A DNA stretch of 64,000 bases from Deinandra increscens subsp. villosa (Eukaryota; Streptophyta; Magnoliopsida; Asterales; Asteraceae): NCBI GenBank assembly GCA_039602395.1, contig JBCNJP010000017.1, positions 15,154,315 through 15,218,314 on the forward strand. The letters run 5' to 3'. Under the pieces are notes generated by a model that ran no database searches, had not been told where the DNA came from, and saw nothing but the letters and a program-made list of their open reading frames with translations. Numbering within the stretch: position 1 is the stretch's first letter; each line of letters begins with the position of its first letter. Positions 21,931-33,739 of the stretch are shown here, one piece after another. The translations under genes and the position numbers were made by a program.

Positions 21931-24900
21931 ATTTCGCCCCGAAATTTAAGTCACGGTTCCTCAACATGATATATCAAAAGGTAGGTATGGACGTCATGTA
22001 CAAGCGTATAAAACAAAACAGGGGATGACAAACCTTAACAAGGTTTTCAAACAAGAGGTTTATAATCGATTTCCAACAGCAAAAGTCTCCTCGCGAACGG
22101 TCAAATTGCCATATCAACGTGACCGCACCGAGCGAGATTTCAAAACTGAGAAGACGTTATAACGTGTCTTAGTTGCATCCCGCCATCGAACCCGAAACTA
22201 AAAGTGAGATCTCTGTCTCGTGTCTCGGTTCCACTTTAGGGATTTTGCGTTCACCAACCACTTAGGTGAATTGAATATACACAAGTTCAGATATAACAAG
22301 AGCGATTGCTCATCGAGGTGGATTTTGAAGTGGGTTAGCATCCATAAATGCGATGCACTAAAAGACATCATGCAACGTGATGTGATAAAAGGTTAGAATC
22401 GTCATATCAATGACAACGTATAGCTCGCTTCGGTAGCCGGCATGCTCTAAGGCATCCGCCCCTTGCGGTTCATAAAATGTGGTCACTTCAATCCAGGAGG
22501 TGGGTTTGCACCCAAGAAGAATAGATAAAACAGAAAAGCTTACAAGCTTTCGTTAGGACTCGCGAATAGTGTCACTATATAAGGATGCCCGTGACATACG
22601 GGTCGGATGTAAAATCTTGTGTTTCATGTGTTGATACGATTGGCATTGTTGCTGAGAGTTCTACCGCTTCAAATTGTGGATACGTTTGCAATAAGTTGCC
22701 TCACGGGTCTTAAATGTAGGTGCACACGCTTGACTGTTAAATGGTGATTTCTGAACGTAATAATCGAGAAATAACTCAGAGAGGCTTAACCAATTTTCCC
22801 CATCCGGGAAAATAAAAGCATCTGCTTCAAACATGTGAGTCTAGAAATTGACTCTAAAAGGAGTTTCAATAATCGGTTGATAGAGATTTGTAATAAGCGT
22901 AGAAAAAGATGGGATGTGATCTCGGCATCAACAAAGAAATGCCTTAGCATTCGAAACGATAATGTCCTTCCGCGCCGGAAGCATTATTTGCAACAACAAG
23001 GGTTTTAGCGATCAATAAGTCGTATATGTCCCATTTCCAGGGAGGTACTCGCGTGATAGCTAAAATGGCATCAGGGTGAAGATCCAACGGTTATAACGCA
23101 CGCGTAATGTCGGGAGTAGAGTTTCTCGAGCTGAAGCTGTTACGTTTGACTCTAAGGTCGTTCCTTGGTACGGTACAGGTCCCACATCCAACATGCAACT
23201 AATGCTTATATATTGGGTGTACCGCAGCTAACCCACCACACCAATTGCGTGTCGAAGGCGTACAGGGTTCCTACCATTTCTGGACATCAAAGTTAAGAGG
23301 AGAGATATCTTGTTCTTCGCATATGTGTAAATGCAAGAGGTATTCGAGGATGAAACATCAAAATGTTGGGGGTTTATATTCGAAAGCAAACTAGCTCGTT
23401 GCATTCTTCGAGCGTGTCGTAGGGGTTTGCTCATACTGCCGAGAAGATTCACAAATTTTTGTAAGTCAAACAAGGATAGCAAAAGTTTAGCACGTGCGAT
23501 GCGAGTCTTAACACAACTCGGTTTTCAAAGTAGGTGTCATGGCATAAAATACAAATGAGATTCAAGTTCAAAACTGTAATTACGGTACCCGTCACATGCT
23601 CGTCCAGATCTCCTCTGATGGTGTTCAATTTGGTGAAAATGATTCAACGAAAGAAAGCCGTGAATCCAAAAGGCAAGGTTCAGTTTGTTGGGTAATTCCT
23701 GGGTAATAACAAGCATACCATTTGGTATGGGAAGAGGTAGCCGAAAATGAAGAAGCAACAAAGGTTTAGTTTCGTGAAGCCAGGTAAGCACGTGAAGCAA
23801 AAGGGTAGGGTAGTCACGACTACACCTTCCAAGGTATAACGCAGAAGTTGCAGGCTATCAATTTGTGAAAATAAAACTCAAAGATGTTAATCGAATGCGT
23901 CTGACAAGGTTTGCATGGACATATCGTCAAGGTATGATATCAGGTGATTGAGTAAACGGTTTGCAAAGTCAAACTTGATTAGGTAAGTTCTTCGTCAGAG
24001 AAATATTAAGGGTTTGTGCACAAAGTGTGCCAAATCGTTCTTGTCTGGTTCTTGATCTAAACGATTCTCAAAAGTACAGTGGGGCATTAACATGAAATAA
24101 AAGTGTGTCTCCAAAATATTAGGCTTCGGGTTATCCAAAAGTGATAATGCATGGTTGTTCAAGTGTGGTGAAAAATGTATGTCGGTTCGTCTGTCAAATT
24201 AAGGGTTAAACAGAAAAACATTAAGTTGCTTCCATCACTTCGGTGAACGGTAATGAGGCAATCCAAAAAGATAGTTGGTTTCAAATGGGTTATCATTTAT
24301 GCAAAAGTAAGGCTACTCCTTAGCGCATACTTTGAGAGGTTTGGGTTATCCATTAGCTCGTTCGTTATCGGATTAGTAAACAAAATGGTTTTCTGAGTGA
24401 AACTTGTCTAGAATGAACCAAAAGAGAGAGTAAAATTAGGATAATTTAGAGTGCTAGCATTGATAAATCATTGATAGCTAGTTCACAAACGATTTAAGTT
24501 GATAAGGCGAAGCAAATGATACGGGTTCAAAAGTCGGTTCACTATCATTACACCATTGAGTTAGTTTGATTATGACGAGGCACGTTCATCTGCAATGGAA
24601 CGTAATCCATAAGAAATATCAAAGGGTACGTAACGCGGGAGGGAAACAATTCCCCAAGAGTTTTATGTCGAATAAGATGCCCCAGAGATCGGAGTGTAAA
24701 CTACACCCCGTTATGTTCGTTCGGCGTTGTCTCGTTGCGTTTCGGTTAATAGTCTGCATACTCGTTGCATGAAGGTAGAATGAATCTGGCAGTTAAAGTC
24801 ACAAAAGAGGCGAGTTCCAAGATTAGAAAGCTCGTATAGAATAGTCATTACAAATATCGACTTGATCGCAAAGCCAATAAAATGCAAAACCAATAAAATG

Positions 24901-25501
24901 AATTAACACGGTTGGTACCAACGGTTACCGTTTCCACCATAAAAGTGGCATTTGGGTTGAGTAGTTACAATCGTAACTATGCTATCGAAGACAACGTGTG
25001 ATGATCTTAAAGATCATGATTTCGATGAAAATAATCAATACGATGAGGTTGCATACAAGCATCCCATAGGCGATTCGCTTAAGACGAATGATGATGATTT
25101 ACACTCAAGCTGGATGACCGTGTTAACAACACGTCATAAGAGGAAACACCTATTGGACAAGAAAGTCTCAAGGGTGAAAAACTAACGGTTATGCAGGAAC
25201 GTCCCAACCTAGGAGTAAAACTTTTGATAAGAACAGTTTTGATCTGGGAGAGTGGTTACACCACTTTAGTAGACGAAAACACGTCTTTTCTCGGGGTACC
25301 ACACCCCGGTTTCCAGTACAAAGGAGCCCAAGTCTTGACCGACTTGTCGTGAGCATGCGTGTGATCCTCCGGTTTGAGTTGACGTCTCGTCGTCACGAAT
25401 GCAGAGTTGGAGGTACACGTTTCAAACATAAGAGAAATCGTTCCAAGATACCACATCCTTATCGTGAGAAGTTCACAACGTGAACAGATAACTAAAAAAA
25501 A
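21911..25501 (-). other. C internal region, no gene recognised
   Basis: 3.6 kb without a long ORF on either strand and with no motif of protease, RT, RNase H or integrase that I can see. It also lacks an obvious PBS; the deletion that removed the end of the 5' LTR would have taken it. Probably decayed or non-coding filler of a LARD-type element. Confidence 0.5.
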
Positions 25502-27160
25502 AAATTTGAGAAAGTTATGACATTTACAAGTTGCTAAAAACTTTGATGTCAGTTTTGTTGGACAGAATGCATAACTCAACTTTGTTCATGCATAACTCAC
25601 TCATAACAAGGATTCAAACCATAAAACTTTGCAGGCATAAACTTAATAACAAAGTGAACAAGTTTCATTTAGCATTCATCAACTAAAAGCCACTTTAACT
25701 CGGCCAAACAGCAAGCACAAGTGCTGTGACCTGCACTTGGACAGATCTGCAAAGCTGTTTTGTATCAGTCAAATGGGTAACCAAACGGATGAATTTCAAA
25801 GTGTATTTATAGTCAAAACGAAGCTAAGACATAGAACTAACTTATCCAACTGAAAACAACTTTGTTTGATGAGTGAAATGAAAGTTATGATCGTTTAAAG
25901 GCGGCTGAAAAACCATGACAGAATCTGTCAAAAAGTTCATTGTGTTTAAACCCAAGTTTGCAACATTTCAAATCATCCAATGCACCCAAATTGACCCATA
26001 TCAACACCCATACCTGTTCCACCATATCATAACTCAAAATCACAGATCGTGCATCGTTTCTCACTTGAAATCAGCAGCTAACAACAAGGAAACATTACCA
26101 AACACAATTTCAGCCCTAACACAAGTATCATACACCTCATGTATCATGTTTATCATATGAATCAATTAGAATCAGCCCTCATACACATCTTGGCAGCCCC
26201 TTACAATCAATATTTCGAGTTTTACCAACAACACACATTCACAAGCATCATTCAAATGGAAAACACAACTGCAACACATGAAATTCACAACTTGGAGTCA
26301 AGGGCTTTAAAACTTACAGTTTCTTGAGGTGAGAGGAGCTGAAATCGCGAGCTCTAAGTAGCCACCAAGCTGTTACCGAGCTGTGGCTGTCGTAGCAGGA
26401 GGAGGGGCGGCTGAGGAGTGGTGGTGGGTGGCCGGAATCGCGAGAATGGTGGCTGATTTGGGCTGCCACCGTGAGAGAAAGGAGAGGGGAAGAAAGGAGG
26501 TAGGCCACGTGAATGAGAGGGAAGAAGGGGGTTTAGGGTTAGGTTGTTCATTTCCTCTTTTTCCTTTTCTTTCTTCTTTTTTTTTTAAATGCATTTTACA
26601 AAAATGTTTTTATAAATATTACAAAAGACTTAAAAAAAGGATTTTCTTTTACAAGAATCTAAATACAAGTTTAGTGGGTTTGGGCATCGGGTTAAAGGGT
26701 CATCACGTAATAAAAGAAACCCGAGCTCGAGAGTAAACTGAAATAATAGTGACACTAAATCACATAGGAAATGTACATAACACGTAAAGTTTCCACAATT
26801 ATATAATTTTCACATAAACTAACACGTAACACATATAGTTCATGCGGTTAACATTTATCTACAAATAAATCACTAACATGAACAGTTTCTCGGGTTTGGT
26901 GATCAACCAAAGGTCGTGGACGTACTCGGTCTTAAATGCATATGTTACTAACTGAAAGTTAACTGACTCAACCAGAACTTTAAACGACAGAACTAACTGA
27001 GTTAACGAAAGTTGCTAACGGAGGTTAACCTTGGAAATCGCGGATGTCACATCATCCTCAAGTTGAAGGAATTTTCGTCCCGAAAATAAGAGTAGTGAAT
27101 GAGGTGTGCTGACTAGTTGACTGAGGTAGGAAAGTTAAAAATTTTTTTCCAGTTGTCACA
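25502..27160 (-). repeat. C 5' LTR, truncated
   Basis: Matches 20252-21910 almost base for base, then stops abruptly at an A-rich run (25495-25505). About 1.86 kb of its PBS-side end is missing. Confidence 0.85.
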
Positions 27161-27165
27161 TAAAG

Positions 27166-28116
27166 AGTGTCAAATCCATCACAAGCGTGTCATAAAACCG
27201 AATAAAATCATTAATATTAAAAGGCCATCATAAAGTCTAGGTGGTAAATTAATTTAGCCAACAATCATGGTATGAACACAAACACGAACAAAAACGAAAT
27301 CGGATGTACCGTTCATCGTAAAAGAAAATAAAATAGGTTCAGCAGCCTGCTAGGCTGCTTGCTTCGAATTAAAGATTCTGACTTTTGTGACCTGCTTGCT
27401 TGCCTGCGTGCTAGCTTGAATTCTTCGATTTCTTTTCCTGTCCCGAATTCTTTCTCCCGTTTCCTCCGTAGGTTTCTTTTGTTTTTGCCGAAGCTTTTCT
27501 CCAACTCCCCCTTTTATTTGTTGCGTAGGGTTCCCCTTTTTTCATGCTTGGATCCTTCTTTTTCTTCGTACTTCCGTAAGCCATAGTAGCCCAATTAATT
27601 GCAGCCCATACATGAGATCCAAATCTCTTTTCTTAATTATTTTGTCGTCACAAAATTCTGCATCAAGACTTGCTGCCCACATGAAACATTTAAAGGATTA
27701 AAATCCTCAAGCATATTACTTCAACCTTAAGTCCATCAAGTCCACGTAGAGCAATCAAATATTTCTTTTTTTCTTTATTAATTTCAATTCACTCCTTCAA
27801 ACTTTGACAAACTACCATGCAGCCTCTCTTCTTTCATTATTAATTCTTTAACCCTTGAACTTTAAATGTCTTACCATCCCTTGGGTAATTATACTAACCT
27901 ACAACATATATTTAAACAATTTTAAGCACATTGAAATAACTAAATTCACGACTCAATTAATTACCTAAACTCACACCAAAATATATAAAAATGACCCAAT
28001 ACCACAATAAGACTCAAATAACTAAAATATATAAAAAAACTAAATAAAAATGACTCAAAACCGACTCAAATACTATACAAAATACAAGGGAAAACCGGAT
28101 GTGTTTAGCACACATC
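27166..28116 (-). repeat. B 5' LTR, distal part
   Basis: Continues the LTR broken at 18396. It contains about 470 bp (roughly 27322-27795) that are absent from the 3' LTR of B. It ends next to AATAG at 28117-28121. Confidence 0.85.
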
Positions 28117-28121
28117 AATAG

Positions 28122-28235
28122 TCCTCCCCCATTGAAGTCTTCCACATCTTCCAAAAGGGACAAGTCTCCTGTCATATGTCGGGAGCAACCGCTATCAACG
28201 TACCAGAGATTGTTGATAGATCTTCTGGGCTGTCC
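28122..28235 (-). pseudogene. A pol: protease start
   Basis: Minus strand encodes GQPRRSINNLWYVDSGCSRHMTGD, given here as family pattern WYVDSGCSRHM: the copia aspartic protease with catalytic D in DSG. It is cut by element B about 38 codons in; the rest resumes at 12950. The frame differs from gag (see the finding on the gag-pol junction). Confidence 0.75.
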
Positions 28236-28377
28236 CTACACAAATCAGAGATCAGTGAGATTTAGGTACCCAGGCCATGACAGATCTGGGCACACCTTTG
28301 GAATTAATGTAATTAACTAATTGGAGGGTCATTTCTGGCTTTGATTCAGGTACATTCACATTTTGAATGTTGACTTT

Positions 28378-30129
28378 TCATTTCCAGGTGATGTTTTTTT
28401 GTGGGCTCAACACATTTGACGAGTTCTTGACTGACACAGGTTTCTTTTGTGGTGATGTGGCCTTTTTACCAGATGGCTTTTTAACATGTGTCCACTCAAG
28501 TTTCAATTTTGTGTAAACAAGTTGTTTTGTTTGAGTGACATCTTTTTGTTTTAAAACCTGTTGCTCAACCTTTGCTTTGCCATTAGGTTTATTAACTGTT
28601 TTGACTTTAGCCATTTGTTTTTCAGCAAATTCTGGTGTTATCTTGTAAACTCCGTTTGATACATAAGTTGGTTTTGGAGTTTTGGCCACATTCCATTTTT
28701 CAACAACAGGCTTTGTCACAGGTGCCTTTGTGTTTGAAACCTTAGACTGTTGAGTCTTCATTGGTTCCAAACACTGCTTCCCCTTAAACAAAGCTTGTTG
28801 CTTCTGCTTTTGCTTTTCTCCTGTCATCATTTTCTCCAACATACTAGTCCGTGGGTTTTGCGGATAGTATGGTTGAAATGGTCTATTCACACAATTAGCA
28901 GCAAAGTGTCCTGGCTTTCCACATTGAAAACAGTTCATAAGCCTAGGCCCATTGACATGACTACAGAGGTATGAACGTCTTGGGTAAGACGACTTCCACT
29001 CTGGCTTATCATCCCATTTGTGTATAACACGTTTTGTGGCTTTTTCTGGTTGTGTGATTAAACAAAATTGTTCTGATTTAGTCTTGTTTGTTCTATTGAA
29101 AGTCGACACAACCTGGGGATAAGCAACAAAATCTTTGGGCTTAGTCTCACGACCTACTTTAGTGTTAGGCACGCGAATTTTAAAACCATCAACTTTTTCA
29201 TTGGAATTAGAAAGATGTTTTGATAACACAGATACAACTACTTGTTTTGACTTGGACGTGTTAAGTTCTGACACAGATGCCGGAACATCGTCCTTGGGTA
29301 AATTAAGACTAGAACTACTGGACACATGACATTCATTGACTTTCAAACATTCAGCATCCTCCCCTGACACATCTTCAATACCTACTTCATCTGCACATGA
29401 AACAAAGCCATCAGCAGGTTCAACACTATTGTTTAATGATTCCTGGGACGGACCCGATTTACTTGTGGATGCCATAGTTTCATTCTGATTACCCAACCCA
29501 TAGATCATGTGTTTCTCATTTTCAAATTCCTGATCAGTCATAGGTGTTACTCCTACTAGAACACTATCTAAGGGAGGTCCTATCTCATGTGTTCCTGCTT
29601 CCGATCTATCAACTTGATCCTCCTCAAGGATTATTCCTATTATGTCTCTAGTCTTATCTTGAGGAACATCATTCTTGTTTTTGTCTGAGAAGCTAATTCC
29701 TATTCCACCTTTGTTCTTACCTATTCTAACATCAGTTATGCAGGTGTTCAAAGACAGACTGGCCTCTAGCATTCTCTTGCTTCTCATATGGTTCACATCA
29801 AGTTTTACTTGCAACTCATTGTTCTTATGCTTAAGTTCATCTATCTGCTTACTCAGTTTAGCTATTTCTAACTTAGCATTGTCATACAGCAGAGCTTTCT
29901 CAGTAGCAAGTTTTTGATATTTCACTATGTCTATTTTTTGAGCTTTTACCTTTTCCTCATTCTTCTGCCATCTACCCTTAAAGGAACTCCTCTCGCATTT
30001 TATCTCAAACAATTCTAACTGATAATTTTTATAGATTTGTCTAAGTCCAGGAATTATACGAGCACAAGTGGGATCAGGACATACCTTGTCGTTATCAACC
30101 TCAGCAGCAAAGGCTTCCTTATCTTCCAC
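28378..30129 (-). pseudogene. A gag, second half with second zinc knuckle
   Basis: Continues Gag after a one-base frameshift near 30125. It starts with CPDPTCARIIPGLRQIYKNY, then a coiled coil (about residues 45-115) and a long Ser/Asp/Glu linker. A DFVAYPQVVSTFNR motif precedes a second CCHC knuckle, CFQCGKPGHFAANC (about residue 397), and a basic Lys/Pro/Val tail. A premature stop cuts the tail at 28378; D continues about 37 residues further. The second knuckle probably adds nucleic-acid binding to Gag. Nearly collinear with residues 470-1050 of the D Gag. Confidence 0.8.
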
Positions 30130-31505
30130 CGAAGTTCTTCAGGTTTCTCATCAGTCACAACAAATGCATGCTCTTCCTCATCATCCCTTTCCATAGCAGC
30201 AATCATTGCATGTGACAGGCTAAACTCTTTTAACTGAGGAGTCCAGTCATATCCACCTCCTTCCTGCACAACCAAAGCACTTGACTCAACCTTTCCTTTG
30301 CCATCACCTGCTTTCCTTTCTTCTGTTCTTTCTCTCTTCGGCTTGGTGCACTCTCTTGCGAAATGCCCGTACTCGTCACAGTTGTAGCACCTCAGCTTGC
30401 TCTTGTCAAACCCCATCCTGATCTTATCTTGGTCCTTCCACACATTTCTCCTAGTCTTTACCATGAACTTCTTTGCTCTGAAAACAGCCAATGCCATCTG
30501 CCAAAAGACATCCAACATCTCCACATCTTCTAGATTTATCTGGTTTAGCTCCCCCGACAGCATCTCAGTAGGCACTAAAGTTCCTGCCATGAGAGCATGA
30601 TAGCTGTTCATAAAGCCCATTCCGAGGGCAAAGTTAGGATCATTTGTAGCATCAGGGTTGACACCTCCACTTGAACTTGCATGCGGTTGTGCCACAAAAG
30701 CAGTTGACTTTGTGACAGAGCTTGGTCCACTTCCAGCTGTCTTTCCATCTGGTTTAGAATCCACTTCTTCTGACAACAGGGCTTGGTTCAATTTTCCCGC
30801 CAAACTAATGGAGCTTATATGGTTCAATTCTCTCTGCTTGTCATCAATAAGTTTTGACTTCAATTTGTTGATCATGTCATCAAGAGATAGCTCACTCAGC
30901 TTGTTGTTATCCTTAATGATGGAGATGTTGGTATTCCAGGATTTGGGCAAGCTATACAGCAGTTTCAGATTCTTATCTTCCAGATCCGGTTCAACACCAT
31001 AGCTTGACATTTCGGCCATCAGAGACACGAACCTTTGCACCTGTGCTTCGAAGGATTCACCTTGAATGTGGTTGAACAGATTGAATTTCTGCTTCAGCAT
31101 TTGCTTACGGTTTGCTTTTATGTCTGGATTTCCCTCATAAGCCACTATCAAAGCATTCCAGAGTTGCTTTGCAGTCTTGCAATGTTTAAATCCTTGTGCA
31201 ATATCTGGTGTAAGTGCCATAGTCATAATAGCAAATGCCCTCTCTGCTTTGTTGCATCTTTCCCAATCATCATCATCATATTCGTCTTCCGTTTTAGCTT
31301 TACCTGCATTGGTTCCTTCTGGATGTGTAGGTGTGTGTGACCCATGAATTACCACTCTCCATAGTCTTAAATCAACACTCTTCAAGTGGTTTTCAAACCT
31401 ATATTTCCATTCCAGAAAATTATCCGCCGATGTGAGTCTTGGTGGACGAGTGATGGATCCAATCTCAAAATCCAACTTCTGATACATACTTGGTTCGAAA
31501 TCCAT
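30054..31505 (-). pseudogene. A gag, capsid half with first zinc knuckle
   Basis: ATG at 31505 opens MDFEPSMYQKLDFEIGSITR, the same start as D Gag (52824). The UBN2-type capsid region is at about 100-215 (CKTAKQLWNAL, SLPKSWNTN). The first CCHC knuckle, CYNCDEYGHFAREC, lies near residue 372, and the linker ends FVVTDE. The frame is then lost by one base, and the last 25 residues are out of frame. In the intact D copy this part is joined to the second half in one ORF. Confidence 0.85.
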
Positions 31506-31996
31506 AACGCAAGCTTAGGAAACCTTAAATCTAAAGTCCAAATGTCCAAACAGCGAGATTACGATCGTAGACCCTGATTACGATCGTGAACACTTGATTA
31601 CGATAACAGCTAACTCCGGATCGTAAACTCCAGTCGTAAACACTCGATTACGATATGAGCAAATCGTGAACTCCGATTCCGGTTGAGAGAATCGTAATCA
31701 CCGATTACGATTGATGTTTCCAGCAAAGAGAAGTCGTAAACACTCGTTTCCGATCAGAAAAAATCGTAAACACCAAATTTTGAGTCGTAAACACGTAAAA
31801 ATTGCAGCTTGAACTCGTAATTGAGTTTCCGATTAATATCTTCAACAAACTTGCAGTCGTAATCACCCAACAAACCCAGAACCAGCAGCAGCAACGATCG
31901 CAAACCCGAAGACCACTTCAAATCTTCAAAAACTCGAACCTTTTTCCAGAAAAACCTCGAATCCAATACCGTGAGAGCCTCGAATCAGTGATTCTT
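31506..31996 (-). other. A leader with GTTTACGAT / GATTACGAT motif array
   Basis: Between gag ATG and PBS the minus strand repeats GTTTACGAT or GATTACGAT, and their complements, more than a dozen times at irregular spacing. A perfect 10-bp stem with a 3-nt loop occurs near 31689-31711 (AATCGTAATC and GATTACGATT). No ORF. Confidence 0.6.
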
Positions 31997-32009
31997 AGCT
32001 GTGATACCA
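31997..32009 (-). promoter_or_regulatory. A primer-binding site (one changed base)
   Basis: Minus strand TGGTATCACAGCT beside the LTR; the consensus initiator-tRNA-Met PBS is TGGTATCAGAGCC. Two bases differ from D and E. Confidence 0.8.
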
Positions 32010-32011
32010 AT

Positions 32012-32406
32012 TGTAGGTCCAGAAAATTAACCAACCACGGTATCGATATCACAAACGAGTGTGGAATCCTCGTTAGTGATTGATTCGAGAAGAAAGTAGA
32101 GGAAATAGACTTGATTAACCAAAGAAGATCAAATCTTGAATGCAAAACACAACTTTCTTGAGCTATGAAATCTGATCGTAAACACACTTGATTGATAAAA
32201 ATCGGAATCTCAAAAGCTTCATTGATCATAAACATGAGGGTTTATATACTACCCATTACAAACCCTAATCCAATCATAAACACATACTAGCCCAATCATA
32301 AACATAAGACCGACCCACATGGCCTCAATCATAATCTATTCTAAGCCCAAGCCCAATAATAAACAAGCCCACAACTAATTTCATGCCTCTTAAATATAGC
32401 CCAACA
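32012..32406 (-). repeat. A 5' LTR
   Basis: TG...CA on the minus strand; pair of 6212-6607. A weak TATA-type box (TATATAAACCC, minus strand) lies near 32240. Confidence 0.9.
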
Positions 32407-32727
32407 ACATGTGGTATACTCATGTTATGTTAAAGTTTAACATGCGCCATGTAGGCGATGACTGGATATATAACATCACATAACACACATGGAGTATAAT
32501 CCATGTTATGTGGTGTGGTGTGATATGAAAATTTAATATATATAAAATAAAATATGAAAATGTTTGTCAAATTATGAGTGGATGGTGCAAGAAAGGTGCA
32601 GGCCTTCACGCCGTTGAAGATATGGCACCGGTGATGGTTGGCTGGGGAAGGGCGTGGTTTCAGCGCCGCCAACATTGGCATTAAACCTCTTTGGCGCCTG
32701 TTAACACCACCACACCGCATGCGCTAA
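32407..32727. mobile_element. MITE, CATGTGGTATACTC type, struck by element A
   Basis: The left end CATGTGGTATACTCATGTTA is imperfectly inverted at the right end (rc of 32703-32724, CATGCGGTGTGGTGGTGTTA; 14 of 20 match). The same terminal string in reverse bounds the element at 59976-60297. An internal hairpin lies near 32478-32515. Element A inserted within 5 bp of its left end. Confidence 0.55.
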
Positions 32728-33134
32728 CTAGGACCATACAAATGTTCACGGTGTCATCCTCAGGGCATTATGGTCGGCCAAAAATTAACCCTAGGGCATT
32801 TTTGCCGCCCAGAACTTTGATCATTGTTGTCGTCGCGATCTTCAGTTACTAACAAACAGATTCATACATAATTCCTTTATCACTCGCTTTGTGTATCTAA
32901 CCTTGTCTTGTTGGATCACGTTTTTTAGATTGTCAAACCAAGAAATCTCTTGGAGGTGTCGTATATATGAGTGAGAGATAGAGAGCGAGGATGAGAAATA
33001 GAAGGAGAAAATCGTGGAATTTAAATAAAAAAAAGTTTAACTGCTAAAATTAATGAGGTAATATTTCTTAGGATCCAAATCATTATAAAGTAAGTGAGAA
33101 TTCATAGCTTATTTTCTATTCAGAGCCTAAAATT
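32728..33134. other. Nothing recognised
   Basis: AT-rich sequence with a GAGAGA-rich patch near 32970-33010. No gene or element end seen. Confidence 0.3.
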
Positions 33135-33360
33135 TGAGGTTTGCTTATAAGTGGTTGTAATAGATGAGAGAGAAAAAGTTACTGTTCAACCCTATATTTG
33201 ATATAAAAAAACAGTTGATTCCTTAAAATTTAAAGTTTGGTTGTGAGTGAAAGAGAGAAAAAAGTTAATGATAATAATAAAAAAATATTATTTAATTGTG
33301 GTTGTAAAAAAGATAATAATAATGATAAATGTAGAAATTATAGAGATGGAAAATGAGTTG
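33135..33360. mobile_element. Degraded MITE copy, inverted relative to the next one
   Basis: Its sequence (GGTTGTGAGTGAAAGAGA, AATATTATTTAATTGTGG and similar) matches the reverse complement of the interior of 33424-33739. Ends have decayed. Confidence 0.5.
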
Positions 33361-33423
33361 TTATGCTTAGTGTGTTCATTTGTTTTTGTTTTTCCAGTAT
33401 TTAAATATTATATTATGGTCCTT

Positions 33424-33739
33424 AAGAGCATTCATAGCAGGTTCCCTATCATTATCCTTATAATTTCTACTTTTATTATTATTTTTCTATCTCTTTCACT
33501 CACAACCATAATTAAATAATATTTTTTATACCTTTATCATTATATTATCTCTATCTTTCAATCCCCAAATTTTAGCAAATCACCAAACTTTTTGCCAAAT
33601 ATACAGATTTTATAAAGTTTTCATCTCTCATCTACTCACAACCACTCACAACCACTCACAACCACTCACAACCAAACCTTAAATTATACAGATTCACACT
33701 CACATATATTTTTAAGGAACCTACCGTGAATGCTCTTAT
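33424..33739. mobile_element. MITE with TAAGAGCATTCA ends
   Basis: Left TAAGAGCATTCATAGCAGGT and right ACCTACCGTGAATGCTCTTA are inverted repeats with 3 differences. Possible TA duplication. It contains about 4.5 copies of a 10-bp unit ACCACTCACA (33632-33680). Confidence 0.65.

Larger units (their letters stand above)
18397..27160 (-). mobile_element. Element C: long-LTR Ty3/gypsy derivative inserted in the B LTR
   Basis: Flanked by TAAAG at 18392-18396 and 27161-27165, a clean 5-bp duplication. Ends are TGTCACACCCCC and GTTGTCACA on the plus strand, so TG...CA holds on the minus strand. The purine tract ACTTGGGGATGA next to the LTR at 21911-21925 fixes the minus orientation. The 3' LTR is 3.5 kb; the 5' LTR keeps only 1.66 kb. 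No recognisable gag or pol remains. It is the last insertion of the A-B-C stack. Confidence 0.85.
12956..28116 (-). mobile_element. Element B: non-autonomous Athila-like Ty3/gypsy inserted in A
   Basis: Two long LTRs (12956-14372, and 17424-18396 plus 27166-28116, the latter split by element C) bracket a 3-kb internal region. The flanks carry AATAG at 12951-12955 and 28117-28121, consistent with a 5-bp duplication. The PBS is TGGCGCCGTTGCCGGGGA, the classic tRNA-Asp-type PBS of Athila/Calypso elements. Only one gag-like frame is present and no pol, so B depended on another element for movement. Confidence 0.85.
6212..32406 (-). mobile_element. Element A: Ty1/copia (Sirevirus-like) with nested insertions
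   Basis: The LTRs are at 6212-6607 (3') and 32012-32406 (5'), flanked by the 5-bp duplication ACATG at 6207-6211 and 32407-32411. Read on the minus strand: LTR, PBS, leader, gag, protease start, [elements B and C], integrase, RT-RNase H, third ORF, PPT, LTR. By eye the two LTRs differ at about ten positions in 395, clearly more than those of D, so A is older. Without B and C it would be about 11 kb. All pol pieces carry stops, so A is dead. Confidence 0.9.

Noticed and set aside
23228..23482. Short minus-strand ORF in the C interior as a protein gene
   Set aside because: 84 residues without any recognisable domain in a decayed non-coding region; several ORFs of this size are expected by chance.
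33247..33519. 90-residue hydrophobic ORF
   Set aside because: Runs across two AT-rich MITE copies and the gap between them; Ile/Val-rich composition follows from TAA/ATT repeats.
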